Part shown: piece by piece, positions 1-8,618 of the stretch
Layout: the number at the start of each line of letters is the position of its first letter
How positions within the stretch are numbered: the first letter of the stretch is position 1
NCBI RefSeq assembly: GCF_025175675.1
Contig: NZ_JANIOA010000031.1
Location: forward strand, 1 to 50,080
DNA length: 50,080 nt
DNA from: Sedimenticola hydrogenitrophicus
Lineage (GTDB): Bacteria > Pseudomonadota > Gammaproteobacteria > Chromatiales > Chromatiaceae
Direction: 5' to 3'
Notes under the pieces: model-generated
What the model saw: the letters and a program-made list of their open reading frames with translations, nothing else
The model's database searches: none
Told to the model about the DNA's origin: nothing
Program-made: the position numbers and the translations under genes

Positions 1-96
1 CGAGTTTGGGCAGGCGCTGAAAATGGGGCCGGATTCGAGGAGATAAGCCATCGTGTGAGGCCGGCAAGGCAGGCCAATCACCCCGTGAGTAGTTAC
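1..96. repeat. Family A inverted-repeat element, truncated by window edge
   Basis: This is the right-hand part of a long family-A element. It ends in GTGAGTAGTTAC and carries the internal blocks GGCCGGATTCGAGG and CAAGGCAGGCCAATCA seen in the full copies at 3385, 10792 and 35663. No protein is encoded. The rest of the element lies outside the window. Confidence 0.8.
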
Positions 97-154
97 TCAC
101 CCGGAAGCTATTCACCCAATATCGGAAATAGCGCCAGAATCTGACAAAGTGGAA

Positions 155-1339
155 TCAGCCACCAGCGGCGGTCTCGATCAGCTCCCGCGACGCCTTGGTC
201 AGAATCTCGTTGCCCGCGCTGCCGATCAGCACGGTGTCCTCTATTTTGACCACTCCGGCGCGCTTGTCCAGCATGTGCATCTCGATCGCCAGCACGCAGT
301 TGTCGGGAATGGTGGCGCGGTTGTTGGCAATCAGTACCGGCGGCTCGTTCACCTCGATGCCGACACCGTGGCCGATCAGCCGGCAGCGGCTGTCGCCGGT
401 GAAGCGCAGGAACTGCTCCTGTACCCGCATCTCGGTCGCCTTCTGCAGCGCCAGGTCATACACCTGGTCGCAGCCCATGCCCGGGCGGATAGAATCGATC
501 ACGTAGTCGGAGATCTCCCGTAGATCGGCGTACAGCCCCTTCAGGCGCGGACTCGCCTTGCCGGCCACATAGGTGCGGGACTGATCGGCGTGGTAGCCGT
601 TGACCATGCTGGGGATGTCCACCACCACGGCGTCGCCGTCATCGATGCTCCGGTTGGAGGGGCCGATGGGCAGGGCGGCACTGAGACCGACCCCGGTGAC
701 GGAGTAAACGATACCGGTAAAGTCTGCCAGGTTGGCGCCGGAGCTGATCGGGCCCATGCCCAGCGGCAGGTCGGGATGGCGCAGGAAGATGCCCCCCTCG
801 TGCCCGGCCAGGCGGTGGCTGTTCTCGATAATGGCCGAGAGTTCCAGTTCGGAGATGCCGGGCCGCAGTCCCTGCTGGATCGCCTGCTGTCCCGCCTCCA
901 CCACCCGGCAGGCGCGGCGGATCTGTTCTATCTCGTAGGCACTCTTCACCGTCCGCTGCTGCAGGATCAGCGGCGAGACATCCTGCAGCTCGAAGCCCTG
1001 GAACAGCTTCTGGTAGACCAGGTAGTTGTTGGCCGGTAGCAGATCCAGTTCGATCCCCAGGCGCTTGTTCCAGAGGTACGAGAAGTACTCCTGGTAAATG
1101 AAGTCGAGACGCCGCTCCTCGCTGATTTGGGAGGCCTCGATCCCGGCGGTCTGCACGGCGTAGGGATAGCCGCTACGCACAAACAGCCGGTAGTCGTCGG
1201 GAAACACGGCCAGAAAGGCCGGCTGGGCGATGCCGGTGTAGTAGAAGATATCCCGTGAGTAGAAGAGCAGGGCGCCGCCCAGCCCCTGGTTGACCAGCTC
1301 GCGCTGGAAGATCCTGATGCGCTCCAGATGTCGGCTCAT
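155..1339 (-). CDS. M24 family metallopeptidase (Xaa-Pro dipeptidase/aminopeptidase-like)
   Basis: This 394-aa protein has the two-domain M24 layout: an N-terminal creatinase-like domain (about residues 1-150) and a C-terminal pita-bread metallopeptidase domain. All five expected dimetal ligands are visible: Asp in VVDI, Asp in HADQSRTY, His in GHGVGIEVNEPP, Glu in AIEMH and Glu in KIEDTV. It should therefore be an active cytoplasmic peptidase or amidohydrolase, but the substrate cannot be told from sequence. I chose the ATG at 1339 because a good Shine-Dalgarno (ACAGGAGA) precedes it; the open frame runs further upstream but would cover the operator at 1415-1428. It lies downstream of, and in the same direction as, a TetR gene, and that operator sits in the gap between them, so this gene is probably repressed by that TetR protein. 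Confidence 0.85.
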   Translation of the reverse strand: MSRHLERIRIFQRELVNQGLGGALLFYSRDIFYYTGIAQPAFLAVFPDDYRLFVRSGYPYAVQTAGIEASQISEERRLDFIYQEYFSYLWNKRLGIELDLLPANNYLVYQKLFQGFELQDVSPLILQQRTVKSAYEIEQIRRACRVVEAGQQAIQQGLRPGISELELSAIIENSHRLAGHEGGIFLRHPDLPLGMGPISSGANLADFTGIVYSVTGVGLSAALPIGPSNRSIDDGDAVVVDIPSMVNGYHADQSRTYVAGKASPRLKGLYADLREISDYVIDSIRPGMGCDQVYDLALQKATEMRVQEQFLRFTGDSRCRLIGHGVGIEVNEPPVLIANNRATIPDNCVLAIEMHMLDKRAGVVKIEDTVLIGSAGNEILTKASRELIETAAGG

Positions 1340-1414
1340 GGCAATCTCCTGTCGGCGAATGTCTCGGTAGGTCGCGGCGTCGCTGGCTGCGCCACCGACG
1401 GTTTCGTAATAAAT

Positions 1415-1428
1415 ATACCGATCGGTAT
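1415..1428. promoter_or_regulatory. TetR-type operator, copy 1
   Basis: The perfect 14-bp palindrome ATACCGATCGGTAT lies 76 bp upstream of the M24 peptidase start and 39 bp beyond the TetR stop. The same 14-mer recurs at 2078-2091 just upstream of the TetR gene. Two identical palindromes framing a TetR gene and its downstream neighbour are what a self-regulating repressor with a linked target would show. Confidence 0.8.
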
Positions 1429-1467
1429 GTTTTTGGCTGTCGCCGCTTCTGTAGCGCCTTTCATCGG

Positions 1468-2064
1468 TCAGGCCTGCAACTGTCGTAGATAGTGGTGCAG
1501 CTGGGATTTGGTCTGTTCGAGCACGCTCAGGTCCCGGGTGACGGCATAGAGGGCGGCGGCGCCGTTCAGGGAGATGAAGATGAAGTTGGCGATCTCGCGA
1601 TGCTGCAGCCCGGCCCGGATCAGTCCGCCCGACTCCGCCTCCACCAGCCACTGCTGCAGCAGTTTGGAGAAGCGGATAAAGCCGCGCAGCATGTGCCGGC
1701 TCATCTCCGGCGACTGGCCGGAGAGTTCCACCAGGGCATTGAGGAAGAAACAGCCGCCCTCGAATATATCCCCGCCCAGGTAGTTCATCAGGTCGTTCTC
1801 GATCACCTTCTCGATGCGCCGCAACGGGTCGGCGATGTCGCTCACCCCGGCGAATACCACCCGGTGCCAGCGTTTTACCGCCTCGTCATACACGGCATAC
1901 CAGACCGCCTCCTTGCTCTGGAAGTGGCCATACAGCCCCCCCTTGGTCAGGTGGGTCGCCTCCAGGATATTGTTGATGGAGGTGCTGTGATAACCCTTTA
2001 GCGAAAAAAGCTGCAGTGATTTCTCAATAATGAGCTGGTGTGTGCGTGCGCCTTTGGTTTCCAT
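1468..2064 (-). CDS. TetR/AcrR family transcriptional repressor
   Basis: This 198-aa protein (from METKGART) has a typical N-terminal TetR helix-turn-helix: a first helix with IIEKSLQLF, then GYHSTSINNIL and the recognition region THLTKGGLYGHFQSKEAVW. The remaining about 140 residues form a helical ligand-binding domain I cannot assign to a ligand. The open frame extends to 2100, but that would place the palindrome at 2074-2095 inside the coding region, so I prefer the ATG at 2064. Neither start has a strong ribosome binding site. The gene sits directly upstream of the M24 peptidase, and operator palindromes precede both. It likely represses itself and the peptidase. The inducer is unknown. 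Confidence 0.9.
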   Translation of the reverse strand: METKGARTHQLIIEKSLQLFSLKGYHSTSINNILEATHLTKGGLYGHFQSKEAVWYAVYDEAVKRWHRVVFAGVSDIADPLRRIEKVIENDLMNYLGGDIFEGGCFFLNALVELSGQSPEMSRHMLRGFIRFSKLLQQWLVEAESGGLIRAGLQHREIANFIFISLNGAAALYAVTRDLSVLEQTKSQLHHYLRQLQA

Positions 2065-2073
2065 GTCCGGAAA

Positions 2074-2095
2074 AAATATACCGATCGGTATATTT
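2074..2095. promoter_or_regulatory. TetR-type operator, copy 2 (autoregulatory)
   Basis: A perfect 22-bp palindrome whose 14-bp core, ATACCGATCGGTAT (2078-2091), is identical to the site at 1415-1428. Its edge is 10 bp upstream of the preferred TetR start, where it would overlap the promoter or 5' leader. Confidence 0.85.
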
Positions 2096-2197
2096 ACCAT
2101 AGCCCAGAGTATGAAACCGGGTCAATCAGTTGTTGGGATATTCTCCCGGGACCCTTAGAATGCCCCTACGGCGCGGCTGTGGAAATGAACAGGCACG

Positions 2198-3031
2198 ATG
2201 GATTATACAAGACGATTTGGCGGCATTGCCCGGCTCTACGGCGAGGCGGGGCTCGACAGGTTTGCGCAGGCCCACGTCTGCGTCGTGGGGATCGGCGGGG
2301 TTGGTTCCTGGGTGGCGGAGGCGCTGGCGCGTAGCGGGGTCGGAACCCTCACCCTGATCGACCTGGACAACGTGGCGGAATCCAACGTCAACCGCCAGAT
2401 CCACGCCCTGGAGAGCCAGTTCGGCCGCCCCAAGGTGGATGCCATGGCCGGGCGTATCCGCGAGATCAATCCGCAGTGTACCCTCATCACCCGCGAGGAG
2501 TTTGTCGAGCCGGACAACCTGGAACGCCTGATCGGAGGCCAGTTTGATTACCTGGTGGACTGTATCGACGCCTACAAGACCAAGGCGGCCCTGATTGCCC
2601 ACTGCCGCCGGCACAAGATCCGCATCATCACCGTGGGCGGCGCCGGTGGCCAGAGCGATCCGTTGAAGATCCGCCTGGCCGATCTCTCCAAGACCCAGCA
2701 TGATCCGCTGCTGGCCAAGACCCGGAAACTGCTGCGCAAGAGCTATCGCTTTCCGAAAAACCCACAACGGCGCTTCGACATCTCCTGCGTCTACTCCGAC
2801 GAGCAGCAGGTTTACCCGGACGGCCAGGGCGCGGTGTGCAGCGTGAAGCCGGAAGCGGGTAGCCCCGGTCACGGCCTGCACTGCGGCGGTTTTGGCTCGG
2901 CCATGACGGTGACGGCGACCTTCGCCATGGTGGCTGCCGCCCATGTGCTGAAAAAACTGTCGGCGGGGCGGCGGTCACTCCGTGGCGGGCATGAGGTCCC
3001 CGCGGCCGAGGCCAGCGAAGAGGTGGAGTGA
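2198..3031 (+). CDS. tcdA: tRNA threonylcarbamoyladenosine dehydratase TcdA (CsdL)
   Basis: This 277-aa E1-like enzyme is expected to use ATP to dehydrate t6A37 on ANN-decoding tRNAs to cyclic ct6A. The N-terminus RRFGGIARLYG and the nucleotide-binding GIGGVGSWVAEALARSG followed by LIDLD, NVNRQ and the downstream DAYKTK segment match the TcdA/ThiF family well. The length (E. coli about 268 aa) is normal. The C-terminus carries a short acidic tail. The usual E. coli partners CsdA and CsdE are not adjacent. It runs divergently from the TetR gene, with about 100 bp between the TetR operator and this start. The ATG at 2198 precedes the first conserved residues. Confidence 0.95.
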   Translation: MDYTRRFGGIARLYGEAGLDRFAQAHVCVVGIGGVGSWVAEALARSGVGTLTLIDLDNVAESNVNRQIHALESQFGRPKVDAMAGRIREINPQCTLITREEFVEPDNLERLIGGQFDYLVDCIDAYKTKAALIAHCRRHKIRIITVGGAGGQSDPLKIRLADLSKTQHDPLLAKTRKLLRKSYRFPKNPQRRFDISCVYSDEQQVYPDGQGAVCSVKPEAGSPGHGLHCGGFGSAMTVTATFAMVAAAHVLKKLSAGRRSLRGGHEVPAAEASEEVE

Positions 3032-3384
3032 CCGGCCTGATTAAGGGCCCACGCAAGAATAATCTCGCAGTACCGAGGACGTTACCGGGTCGCGCCGGGA
3101 AGGCGCCGGCAGAATCTGTTGCCATCTGGCAACAGTGAGTCTGGTTGGATACCAGCACATTGATCCGTAGCGATTTTTCCTGTTGCCGGTCGGCGACAGC
3201 TTCCCGGGGCAACCCCCGTTACATTTCCTCGATAAATCTCTACGGTAAATCACCAGGGTAATCCCCCGGCTCAGCCGGGGGGGCGCGTTGGGTGTGACCT
3301 GGGCATGGGGTGAGCGTCTCTGGATGAGAGATGGCAAATGGACTCTCGCCAAGACGCCAAGCACGCAAAGATTAAAGCCAGGAT
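3032..3384. other. Intergenic stretch with hairpins, no convincing gene
   Basis: This stretch contains a fragment related to family C (CGCAAGAATAA near 3052), an 8-bp-stem hairpin CCCCCGGC/GCCGGGGG at 3263-3281 whose twin is at 15918-15936, and the left arm of the inverted repeat that encloses the family-A copy at 3385. Open frames here lack homology-like content or ribosome binding sites. Confidence 0.6.
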
Positions 3385-3688
3385 TAACTACTCACGGGGT
3401 GATTGGCCTGCCTTGCCGGCGACGTGAACGGATTCACTAATGCCGCGGGGGCAGGGATGCCCAGGAGCGGCCTCACACGATGGCTTGTTTCCTCGAATCC
3501 GGCCTCTTTTTCAGCGCCTGTCCAAACTCGCTTCGCTCAGACAAGGGCAGGCTTGAATCTGAAAAAGAGGCCGGATTCGAGGCGCCATCGAGATCGACCA
3601 ACAAGGCAGGCCAATCACTTACAGACCGGGTGAGTAGTTACAGGTAGGAATTGGTTTTACTTGGCGCGCTTGGCGTCTTGGCGAGAGT
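3342..3688. repeat. Outer inverted repeat enclosing a family A element
   Basis: The arms, ACTCTCGCCAAGACGCCAAG at the left and CTTGGCGTCTTGGCGAGAGT at the right, are exact reverse complements over 20 bp. The family-A element 3385-3640 sits between them, so an older hairpin appears to have received a second element in or near its loop. Confidence 0.8.
3385..3640. repeat. Family A long element with a ~50-bp extra insert
   Basis: Terminal inverted repeats TAACTACTCAC/GTGAGTAGTTA bound a nested palindrome (TGATTGGCCTGCCTTG ... CAAGGCAGGCCAATCA, and inside it CCTCGAATCCGGCC ... GGCCGGATTCGAGG). Relative to the other copies it has an extra block of about 50 bp at roughly 3419-3469 with ATGCCGCGG and GAGCGGCC, which resembles an insert in the family-C copy at 27445. 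Confidence 0.8.
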
Positions 3689-3856
3689 GATGATCCTTTA
3701 CCGGTCCGGGACCGGAAAGGCACCGTGGGTACGGAAAGTTGTTCGGCCGCCTTGGGTGGCCCAGCTTTTGCGGCGCCCAACAAGCCCCCGGGTTTGCCGG
3801 TAGCTAAACTGGGCCGCGTCTATCCGGCGCTCTTGCAAGTGCGCCGGGCTGACTGA

Positions 3857-4243
3857 TCAGACCGCCTTGGTTACCTGTTCCCGGGTGTAGAAACGGCCCG
3901 AGCGCAGGAAACCGGCCACCACGCCGGGTCGTGCCGAGGCCACGTGACCGGCTGCGTCATAGCGGCTTACCCACTCTTCCGGCAGGCTGTCCAGCATATG
4001 GATCGGCGCCGGGCTGCCGTCGGCGTAGCGGGAGATGACGCTGCGCCCCGACCGGGTGTCATGGAAGGCCGGGACAAAGCCCTGGCCACGGTTTTGGCGA
4101 CTGACCCCGGGGCTACCCGCGTAGGCCCGGTTCTGTCCCGCCAGTGTCCGTTGACTCAACACGCCCTGCTGTTGGCTTGTCCGCTCTTGGGCCCGCGTTG
4201 CAGGGGCTGGCGGTTCCGTCATTTGTCCAGTTATCTGTTTCAT
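3857..4243 (-). CDS. Conserved uncharacterised protein
   Basis: From the ATG at 4243 (preceded by ATGGAG, spacing about 9) this is 128 aa. The first about 60 residues are rich in Gln, Thr, Pro and Arg and look disordered. The C-terminal half is compact and conserved-looking, with GFVPAFHDTRSG, ADGSPAPIHMLDSLPEEWV and GFLRSGRFYTREQV. I recall small proteobacterial hypothetical proteins with this GFVPAF/ADGxPAPxHxLDxLPEE/GRFYTREE pattern, but no function. The frame is open to 4399, but the upstream part is implausible as protein and lacks a ribosome binding site. It has no obvious operon partner; the cupin gene lies 225 bp upstream on the same strand. Confidence 0.7.
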   Translation of the reverse strand: MKQITGQMTEPPAPATRAQERTSQQQGVLSQRTLAGQNRAYAGSPGVSRQNRGQGFVPAFHDTRSGRSVISRYADGSPAPIHMLDSLPEEWVSRYDAAGHVASARPGVVAGFLRSGRFYTREQVTKAV

Positions 4244-4468
4244 TGTCACTGCTCCATTCCTACTTGCCAGAAACGGTGCATGACTCATGCCAATAAAATA
4301 AATAACCAACAAAAACAGTCGGATATAATTTTGGCCCGATGACGTGGGGTGGAAGGCTGTAACTATTTGTAAAGTTAGCTTAACAGTTCGTTGCACCAAC
4401 TCGGGGTCGGCGACGTTGCGGGAAGCGGTATCGGGCGACCGGAATTCCTCGCGGCCGCGGTCCGGAGA

Positions 4469-4813
4469 TCACTCGTAGGCGCTGGGTACCATGCACATGA
4501 ATACCAGCGGGCTGTCGCCGGTGTTGCGATACTGGTGCACCTCGTGAGGCTTGACCAGCAGATAGTCGCCCTGGCGTATCGGGTGGGGGGTATCCCCCAC
4601 CATGGCCACGCCGCTGCCCTCGAGTATGTAGTTCAGGTGCTCGCTTTCGTGGGCGTGGTGCGGAGTGTGCCCTCCCGGTTCCAGGGTGAAGACCCGGATG
4701 GAGAAGTTGGGGGCGCCGTCCGCCTTACCGATCGGCACCTGTTTGACCACCCCCTTGATGCCCTCCATGTTGACCGGAGTGGTTTCGCACGCGTTCAGTC
4801 GGGTGATCTTCAT
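4469..4813 (-). CDS. Small single-domain cupin protein
   Basis: This 114-aa protein is almost entirely one cupin beta-barrel. Motif 1 is visible as GGHTPHHAHESEHLNYILEGSG (His, His, Glu and His metal ligands, residues about 47-68) and motif 2 as GDYLLVKPHEVHQYRNTG (about 82-99). It should bind one metal ion in the cytoplasm. Small cupins of this type include enzymes and sensors, so a specific role cannot be named. It lies 29 bp downstream of the YdcH-like gene on the same strand and the two may share a transcript. The ATG at 4813 has AGGATCC upstream as a modest ribosome binding site. Confidence 0.85.
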   Translation of the reverse strand: MKITRLNACETTPVNMEGIKGVVKQVPIGKADGAPNFSIRVFTLEPGGHTPHHAHESEHLNYILEGSGVAMVGDTPHPIRQGDYLLVKPHEVHQYRNTGDSPLVFMCMVPSAYE

Positions 4814-4842
4814 GGCTCGGATCCTGCGGTAGGCTTCGATAA

Positions 4843-5055
4843 TCAGGCGTCCAGATCGGGGATCAACTCATCCTCGAGCTTGGCGATGGCGTCTTTCAAC
4901 AGCAGCTTGCGCTTTTTCAGGCGTTTCAGTTGTAGCTCATTTTTGTAACCGCCCTCCGACAGGGCGGCGATGGCAACATCCAGATCCCGGTGCAGTTGCC
5001 GGATTTCGAACAGCCGGTTTCTCAACTCTTCGTGTTGCTCGTCAATGGAGATCAT
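4843..5055 (-). CDS. YdcH family (DUF465) small coiled-coil protein
   Basis: This 70-aa, highly charged, all-helical protein begins MISIDEQHEELRNRL and contains LKRLKKRKLLLKDAIAKLEDEL, the Lys-rich helix typical of DUF465/YdcH proteins. It probably forms a helical hairpin or coiled coil. No biochemical role is established for the family. It lies about 100 bp downstream of valS on the same strand, separated by a hairpin at 5097-5143, and 29 bp upstream of the cupin gene. Confidence 0.85.
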   Translation of the reverse strand: MISIDEQHEELRNRLFEIRQLHRDLDVAIAALSEGGYKNELQLKRLKKRKLLLKDAIAKLEDELIPDLDA

Positions 5056-5096
5056 AGGCCGGTACTTAGTGGCTCAAACGGTATGTAAAGTTTAGT

Positions 5097-5143
5097 GGTC
5101 GCGGACCGTAGTGCAAACATTGTCGTTGCCTCGGCCCGCGACC
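5097..5143 (-). terminator. Hairpin downstream of valS
   Basis: The arms GGTCGCGG (5097-5104) and CCGCGACC (5136-5143) can pair exactly, 12 nt beyond the valS stop. No U-run follows on the minus strand, so it is a weak terminator candidate or an mRNA 3' stabiliser. Confidence 0.4.
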
Positions 5144-5155
5144 GTTCGCGTTGCG

Positions 5156-7981
5156 TTACAGGGCCTTGATCCTGGCCAGTTGGTGCTCTAGCTTTTCCAG
5201 CGCGGCAATCTCGTCCGCCAGCTTGTCGCGCTCTTTCTGTACCACGGCGTCGGGGGCCTTATCAACAAACTTCGGATTGTTCAGTTTTCCCTCGATACGA
5301 GCGATATTCTCCTTCAGTTTGCCGATCTCCTTGTGCAGGCGGCCCAGTTCGGCCTCCTTGTCGATCAGTCCGGCCATCGGGATCAGCAGCTTCATGCCGC
5401 CCACCAGGGCCATGGCCGATTCCGGGGCCTCTTCGTCACTGCCCAGCAGGGTGGCCGATTCGAGCCGCGCCAGGAAGTCCAGGTAGTGGCGGTTGCGCGC
5501 CAGGCGCGCCCGGTCCTCCGCGTCCGCGTTTTGCAGCAGCACCGGCAGCGGCTTGCTGGGGGCGATGTTCATCTCGCCCTTGATCTTGCGGATGCCGAGG
5601 ATGAACTGCATCACCCACTCCATCTCCGCTACCGCCGCCGGGTCCGTCAGGGCATCGTCCCGCACCGGGTACGGCTGGGTCATGATGGTCTCGCCGGATA
5701 CCCCCGCCAGTGGGGCGACGCGCTGCCAGATCTCCTCGGTGATATAGGGCATGATCGGGTGGGCCAGGCGTAACAGGCTCTCCAGCACCGTGACCAGGGT
5801 GTGGCGGGTGCCGCGCCGGGCCGCCTCGCTACTGCTGTCGCCGGTCAGCACCGGCTTGGAGAGCTCCAGATACCAGTCGCAGTATTCGTTCCAGGTGAAC
5901 TCGTAGATCGCCTTGGCGGCGTGATCAAAGCGGTAGCCATCGGTGGCCTCGGCCACCGTGCCGATGGTGGACTGCAGGCGGGCGAGGATCCAGCGGTCCG
6001 CCATGCTCAGTTCCAGCTCGCCCCCGGACTGGCCGCAGTCCTGTTGCTCGGTGTTCATCAGTACATAACGGGCGGCATTCCACAGCTTGTTGCAGAAGTT
6101 GCGGTAGCCCTCGATGCGTCCCATGTCGAACTTGATGTCGCGGCCGGTGGTGGCCTGGGAGGCGAAGGTGAAGCGCAGGGCGTCGGTGCCGAAGCTGGGG
6201 ATGCCGTCCGGGAACTCCTTGCGTGTCGCCTGCTCGATCTTCCTCGCCAGTCTAGGCTGCATCATGCCGCTGGTGCGCTTGCCGACCAGGGCCTCCAGCT
6301 CGATGCCGTCGATCAGGTCGATCGGATCCAGCACGTTACCCTTGGACTTGGACATCTTGTCGCCGTGGCTGTCACGTACCAGGCCGTGCACATAGACCTC
6401 CTTGAACGGCACGTCACCCATGAACTTGATGCCCATCATGATCATGCGGGCGACCCAGAAGAAGATGATGTCGAAGCCGGTTACCAGCACGCTGGTGGGG
6501 TAGAAGGTCTGGACCCGCTCGGTCTGCGCCGGCCAGCCCAGGGTGGAGAAGGGCCACAGGGCGGAGCTGAACCAGGTGTCCAGCACATCCTCGTCCTGGG
6601 TCAGGGGGTACTCTTCGGCCAGCTGGTGCTTGGCGCGCACCTCGGCCTCGGAGCGGCCAACGTAGACATTGCCCTCGTTATCGTACCAGGCGGGGATGCG
6701 GTGTCCCCACCAGATCTGGCGGCTGATGCACCAGTCCTCGATGTTGCGCATCCATTCGTAATAGGTGTTCTTCCAGTTGTCCGGCACAAACTTGATGCTG
6801 CCGTTCTCCACCGCCTCGATGGCCGGCTTGGCCAGTGGCGCCACCTTGACGTACCACTGGTCGGTGAGGAAGGGCTCGATCACCGAGCCGGAGCGGTCGC
6901 CGCGCGGCACCATCAGCTTGTGGTCGTCGATCTTCTCCAGCAGCCCCTGGGACTGCAGGTCGGCGACCACGCGCTTGCGGGCCTCGAAGCGGTCCTGGCC
7001 GATATAGGCGGCCGGGATAATCTTCTCCTCCTCTTCTTCGTGATCGCGGATCGCCGCGTCGCTGGTGAAGATGTTGATCAGGCCGCCGTGGGGCTGCTCG
7101 GCGATCGCCTTTTCGTCCCGGTGCCTGAGCCAGACCTGGTAGTCGTTGAAGTCGTGCGCCGGGGTGATCTTGACGCACCCGGTACCGAACTCCGGGTCGA
7201 CATAGTCGTCGGCGATGATGGGGATGCACCGCCCGGTCAGGGGCAGCTCCACGAACTCGCCCAGCAGGTGCTTGTAGCGCTCGTCACCGGGATGCACCGC
7301 CACCGCGCAGTCGCCCAGCATGGTCTCGGGGCGGGTGGTGGCCACCACCAGGTGACCCTGGCCGTTGCTCAGCGGGTAGCGCATGTGCCAGAGGAAGCCG
7401 TTCTCCTCCTCGGACAGCACCTCCAGGTCGGAGACGGCGGTGTGCAGTTTCGGGTCCCAGTTGACCAGTCGCTTGCCGCGATAGATCAACCCCTCCTCGA
7501 ACAGCCGAACAAACACCTCCTTGACCGCGTCCGAGAGGCCCTCGTCCATGGTGAAGCGCTCGTTCTCCCAATCCAGCGAGGCGCCCATGCGCCGCAGCTG
7601 GTTGGTGATGGTGCCGCCGGACTGGGCCTTCCACTCCCACACCTTTTCGAGGAACCGCTCGCGGCCATAATCGTGCCGGGTCTTGCCCTCGGCGTTGATC
7701 AGCCGCTCCACCACCATCTGGGTGGCGATACCGGCATGGTCGGACCCGGCCTGCCACAAGGTCTTGTCACCCTTCATGCGGTGATAACGGGTCAGGGCGT
7801 CCATGATGGTGTCCTGGAAGGCGTGACCCATGTGCAGGCTGCCGGTGACATTGGGCGGCGGGATCATGATGCAGTAGGGTTGCTGGCTGTCGGCGGCAGC
7901 GGAAGGGGCGAAATAACCGCGCTCCTCCCAGGTCTGATACCAACGCTTTTCCAGGCTGTGGGGGTCGTAAGTCTTTTCCAT
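5156..7981 (-). CDS. valS: Valine--tRNA ligase
   Basis: This 941-aa class I aminoacyl-tRNA synthetase charges tRNA-Val in the cytoplasm. The HIGH signature reads HMGH within [15 protein letters not shown] (residues 50-53). The KMSKS loop reads [20 protein letters not shown]. The CP1 editing domain is present ([17 protein letters not shown]). A C-terminal coiled-coil arm covers the last about 65 residues ([25 protein letters not shown]). Length is normal for gammaproteobacterial ValS. The ATG at 7981 fits the MEKTYDP start. A -10-like TATAAT on the minus strand at 8033-8038 could be its promoter. The long open frame on the plus strand across this gene is a high-GC shadow. Confidence 0.98.
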   Translation of the reverse strand: MEKTYDPHSLEKRWYQTWEERGYFAPSAAADSQQPYCIMIPPPNVTGSLHMGHAFQDTIMDALTRYHRMKGDKTLWQAGSDHAGIATQMVVERLINAEGKTRHDYGRERFLEKVWEWKAQSGGTITNQLRRMGASLDWENERFTMDEGLSDAVKEVFVRLFEEGLIYRGKRLVNWDPKLHTAVSDLEVLSEEENGFLWHMRYPLSNGQGHLVVATTRPETMLGDCAVAVHPGDERYKHLLGEFVELPLTGRCIPIIADDYVDPEFGTGCVKITPAHDFNDYQVWLRHRDEKAIAEQPHGGLINIFTSDAAIRDHEEEEEKIIPAAYIGQDRFEARKRVVADLQSQGLLEKIDDHKLMVPRGDRSGSVIEPFLTDQWYVKVAPLAKPAIEAVENGSIKFVPDNWKNTYYEWMRNIEDWCISRQIWWGHRIPAWYDNEGNVYVGRSEAEVRAKHQLAEEYPLTQDEDVLDTWFSSALWPFSTLGWPAQTERVQTFYPTSVLVTGFDIIFFWVARMIMMGIKFMGDVPFKEVYVHGLVRDSHGDKMSKSKGNVLDPIDLIDGIELEALVGKRTSGMMQPRLARKIEQATRKEFPDGIPSFGTDALRFTFASQATTGRDIKFDMGRIEGYRNFCNKLWNAARYVLMNTEQQDCGQSGGELELSMADRWILARLQSTIGTVAEATDGYRFDHAAKAIYEFTWNEYCDWYLELSKPVLTGDSSSEAARRGTRHTLVTVLESLLRLAHPIMPYITEEIWQRVAPLAGVSGETIMTQPYPVRDDALTDPAAVAEMEWVMQFILGIRKIKGEMNIAPSKPLPVLLQNADAEDRARLARNRHYLDFLARLESATLLGSDEEAPESAMALVGGMKLLIPMAGLIDKEAELGRLHKEIGKLKENIARIEGKLNNPKFVDKAPDAVVQKERDKLADEIAALEKLEHQLARIKAL

Positions 7982-8032
7982 GGATCGTCAGGCTGTCTTG
8001 GTTCGGGTTAATCGGCAGGGATGAAACGGGGC

Positions 8033-8038
8033 ATTATA
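8033..8038 (-). promoter_or_regulatory. Putative -10 box for valS
   Basis: TATAAT on the minus strand, 52 nt upstream of the valS start. I see no good -35 at 16-18 bp, so this is tentative. Confidence 0.35.
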
Positions 8039-8219
8039 ACGCAAGCCTACCGGTTGAATTGCATATTTATCCCCCCATTCCAGGAGAATTTTTCTTGAGC
8101 CCTTGCTGAATATTCTGGGCTGGGAGGCGTAGTAGCCGCAAATATACGCCAATGAACGCGAATCAGCCTGTTGGGGTTTACCGGCTCACCCCAACGACTA
8201 CAAACCATGATGCCCATGG

Positions 8220-8296
8220 GTAGGATGCCGGTGAGGCACGAACCGCATCAAGCCTTACCTTGAATGATGCGGTTCGCAAGCTCACCAGCATCCTAC
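8220..8296. repeat. REP-like hairpin (TAGGATGCCGGTGAG family)
   Basis: An inverted repeat with GTAGGATGCCGGTGAG at the left and CTCACCAGCATCCTAC at the right, with GAACCGCATC/GATGCGGTTC inside. Related copies are at 15731-15820 and 37409-37487. Confidence 0.8.
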
Positions 8297-8362
8297 ATCG
8301 CCGGCAAGCACCTTAGCCTTGATGCACTCGCTATTTCCTCAGCTGGATAAACCGATCCATTT

Positions 8363-8506
8363 GCGTTCATTCCATCCTTAGGTCCGTAAACGGTGCATTG
8401 CATCCTCGGCTCCGTTTTCGGTACATGGCATCCTCGGCTCCGTAAACGGTACATCCGAGTACCACTCCTCCTTTACCACTCCTCTTGCACCACTCCTCGC
8501 GGCTGA
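8363..8506. repeat. Family B repeat with internal duplication
   Basis: This copy begins TGCGTTCATTCCATCC, continues through TTAGGTCCGTAAACGGTGCA and ends CACTCCTCGCGGCTGA. The blocks GCATCCTCGGCTCCG and ACCACTCCTC are repeated inside it, making it longer than the copies at 34001, 35922 and 37669. It lies between valS and the divergent oxidoreductase gene. Confidence 0.8.
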
Positions 8507-8618
8507 TTTTCATAAGGCAGCGACGTAAGAAAATCAGTTAAGATTGGGCGGACCGAAAGAAAAAGAGTCGTAGTGCGGTCAATTGCCATAAGAAACGTTA
8601 ATGATCCAGGGGAGTAAG

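Noticed and set aside
2126-2944. A 272-codon open frame on the minus strand
   Set aside because: It is antisense to tcdA; no motif or ribosome binding site.
3041-3364. A 107-codon open frame in the gap after tcdA
   Set aside because: It runs through hairpins and repeat fragments, with no ribosome binding site and protein-unlike composition.
3500-3600. A tRNA T-arm-like GGATTCGAGG in the family A repeats
   Set aside because: No acceptor, D or anticodon arms accompany it; it is the inner arm of the repeat palindrome.
5801-8011. A 736-codon open frame on the plus strand
   Set aside because: It is antisense to valS, whose protein has all family motifs; composition (Val, Gly, His, Asp and Gln rich) is typical of high-GC shadow frames.
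8363-8506. Repeated blocks in family B considered as a CRISPR array
   Set aside because: The blocks are adjacent and irregular, without equal-length unique spacers, and no cas gene is present.
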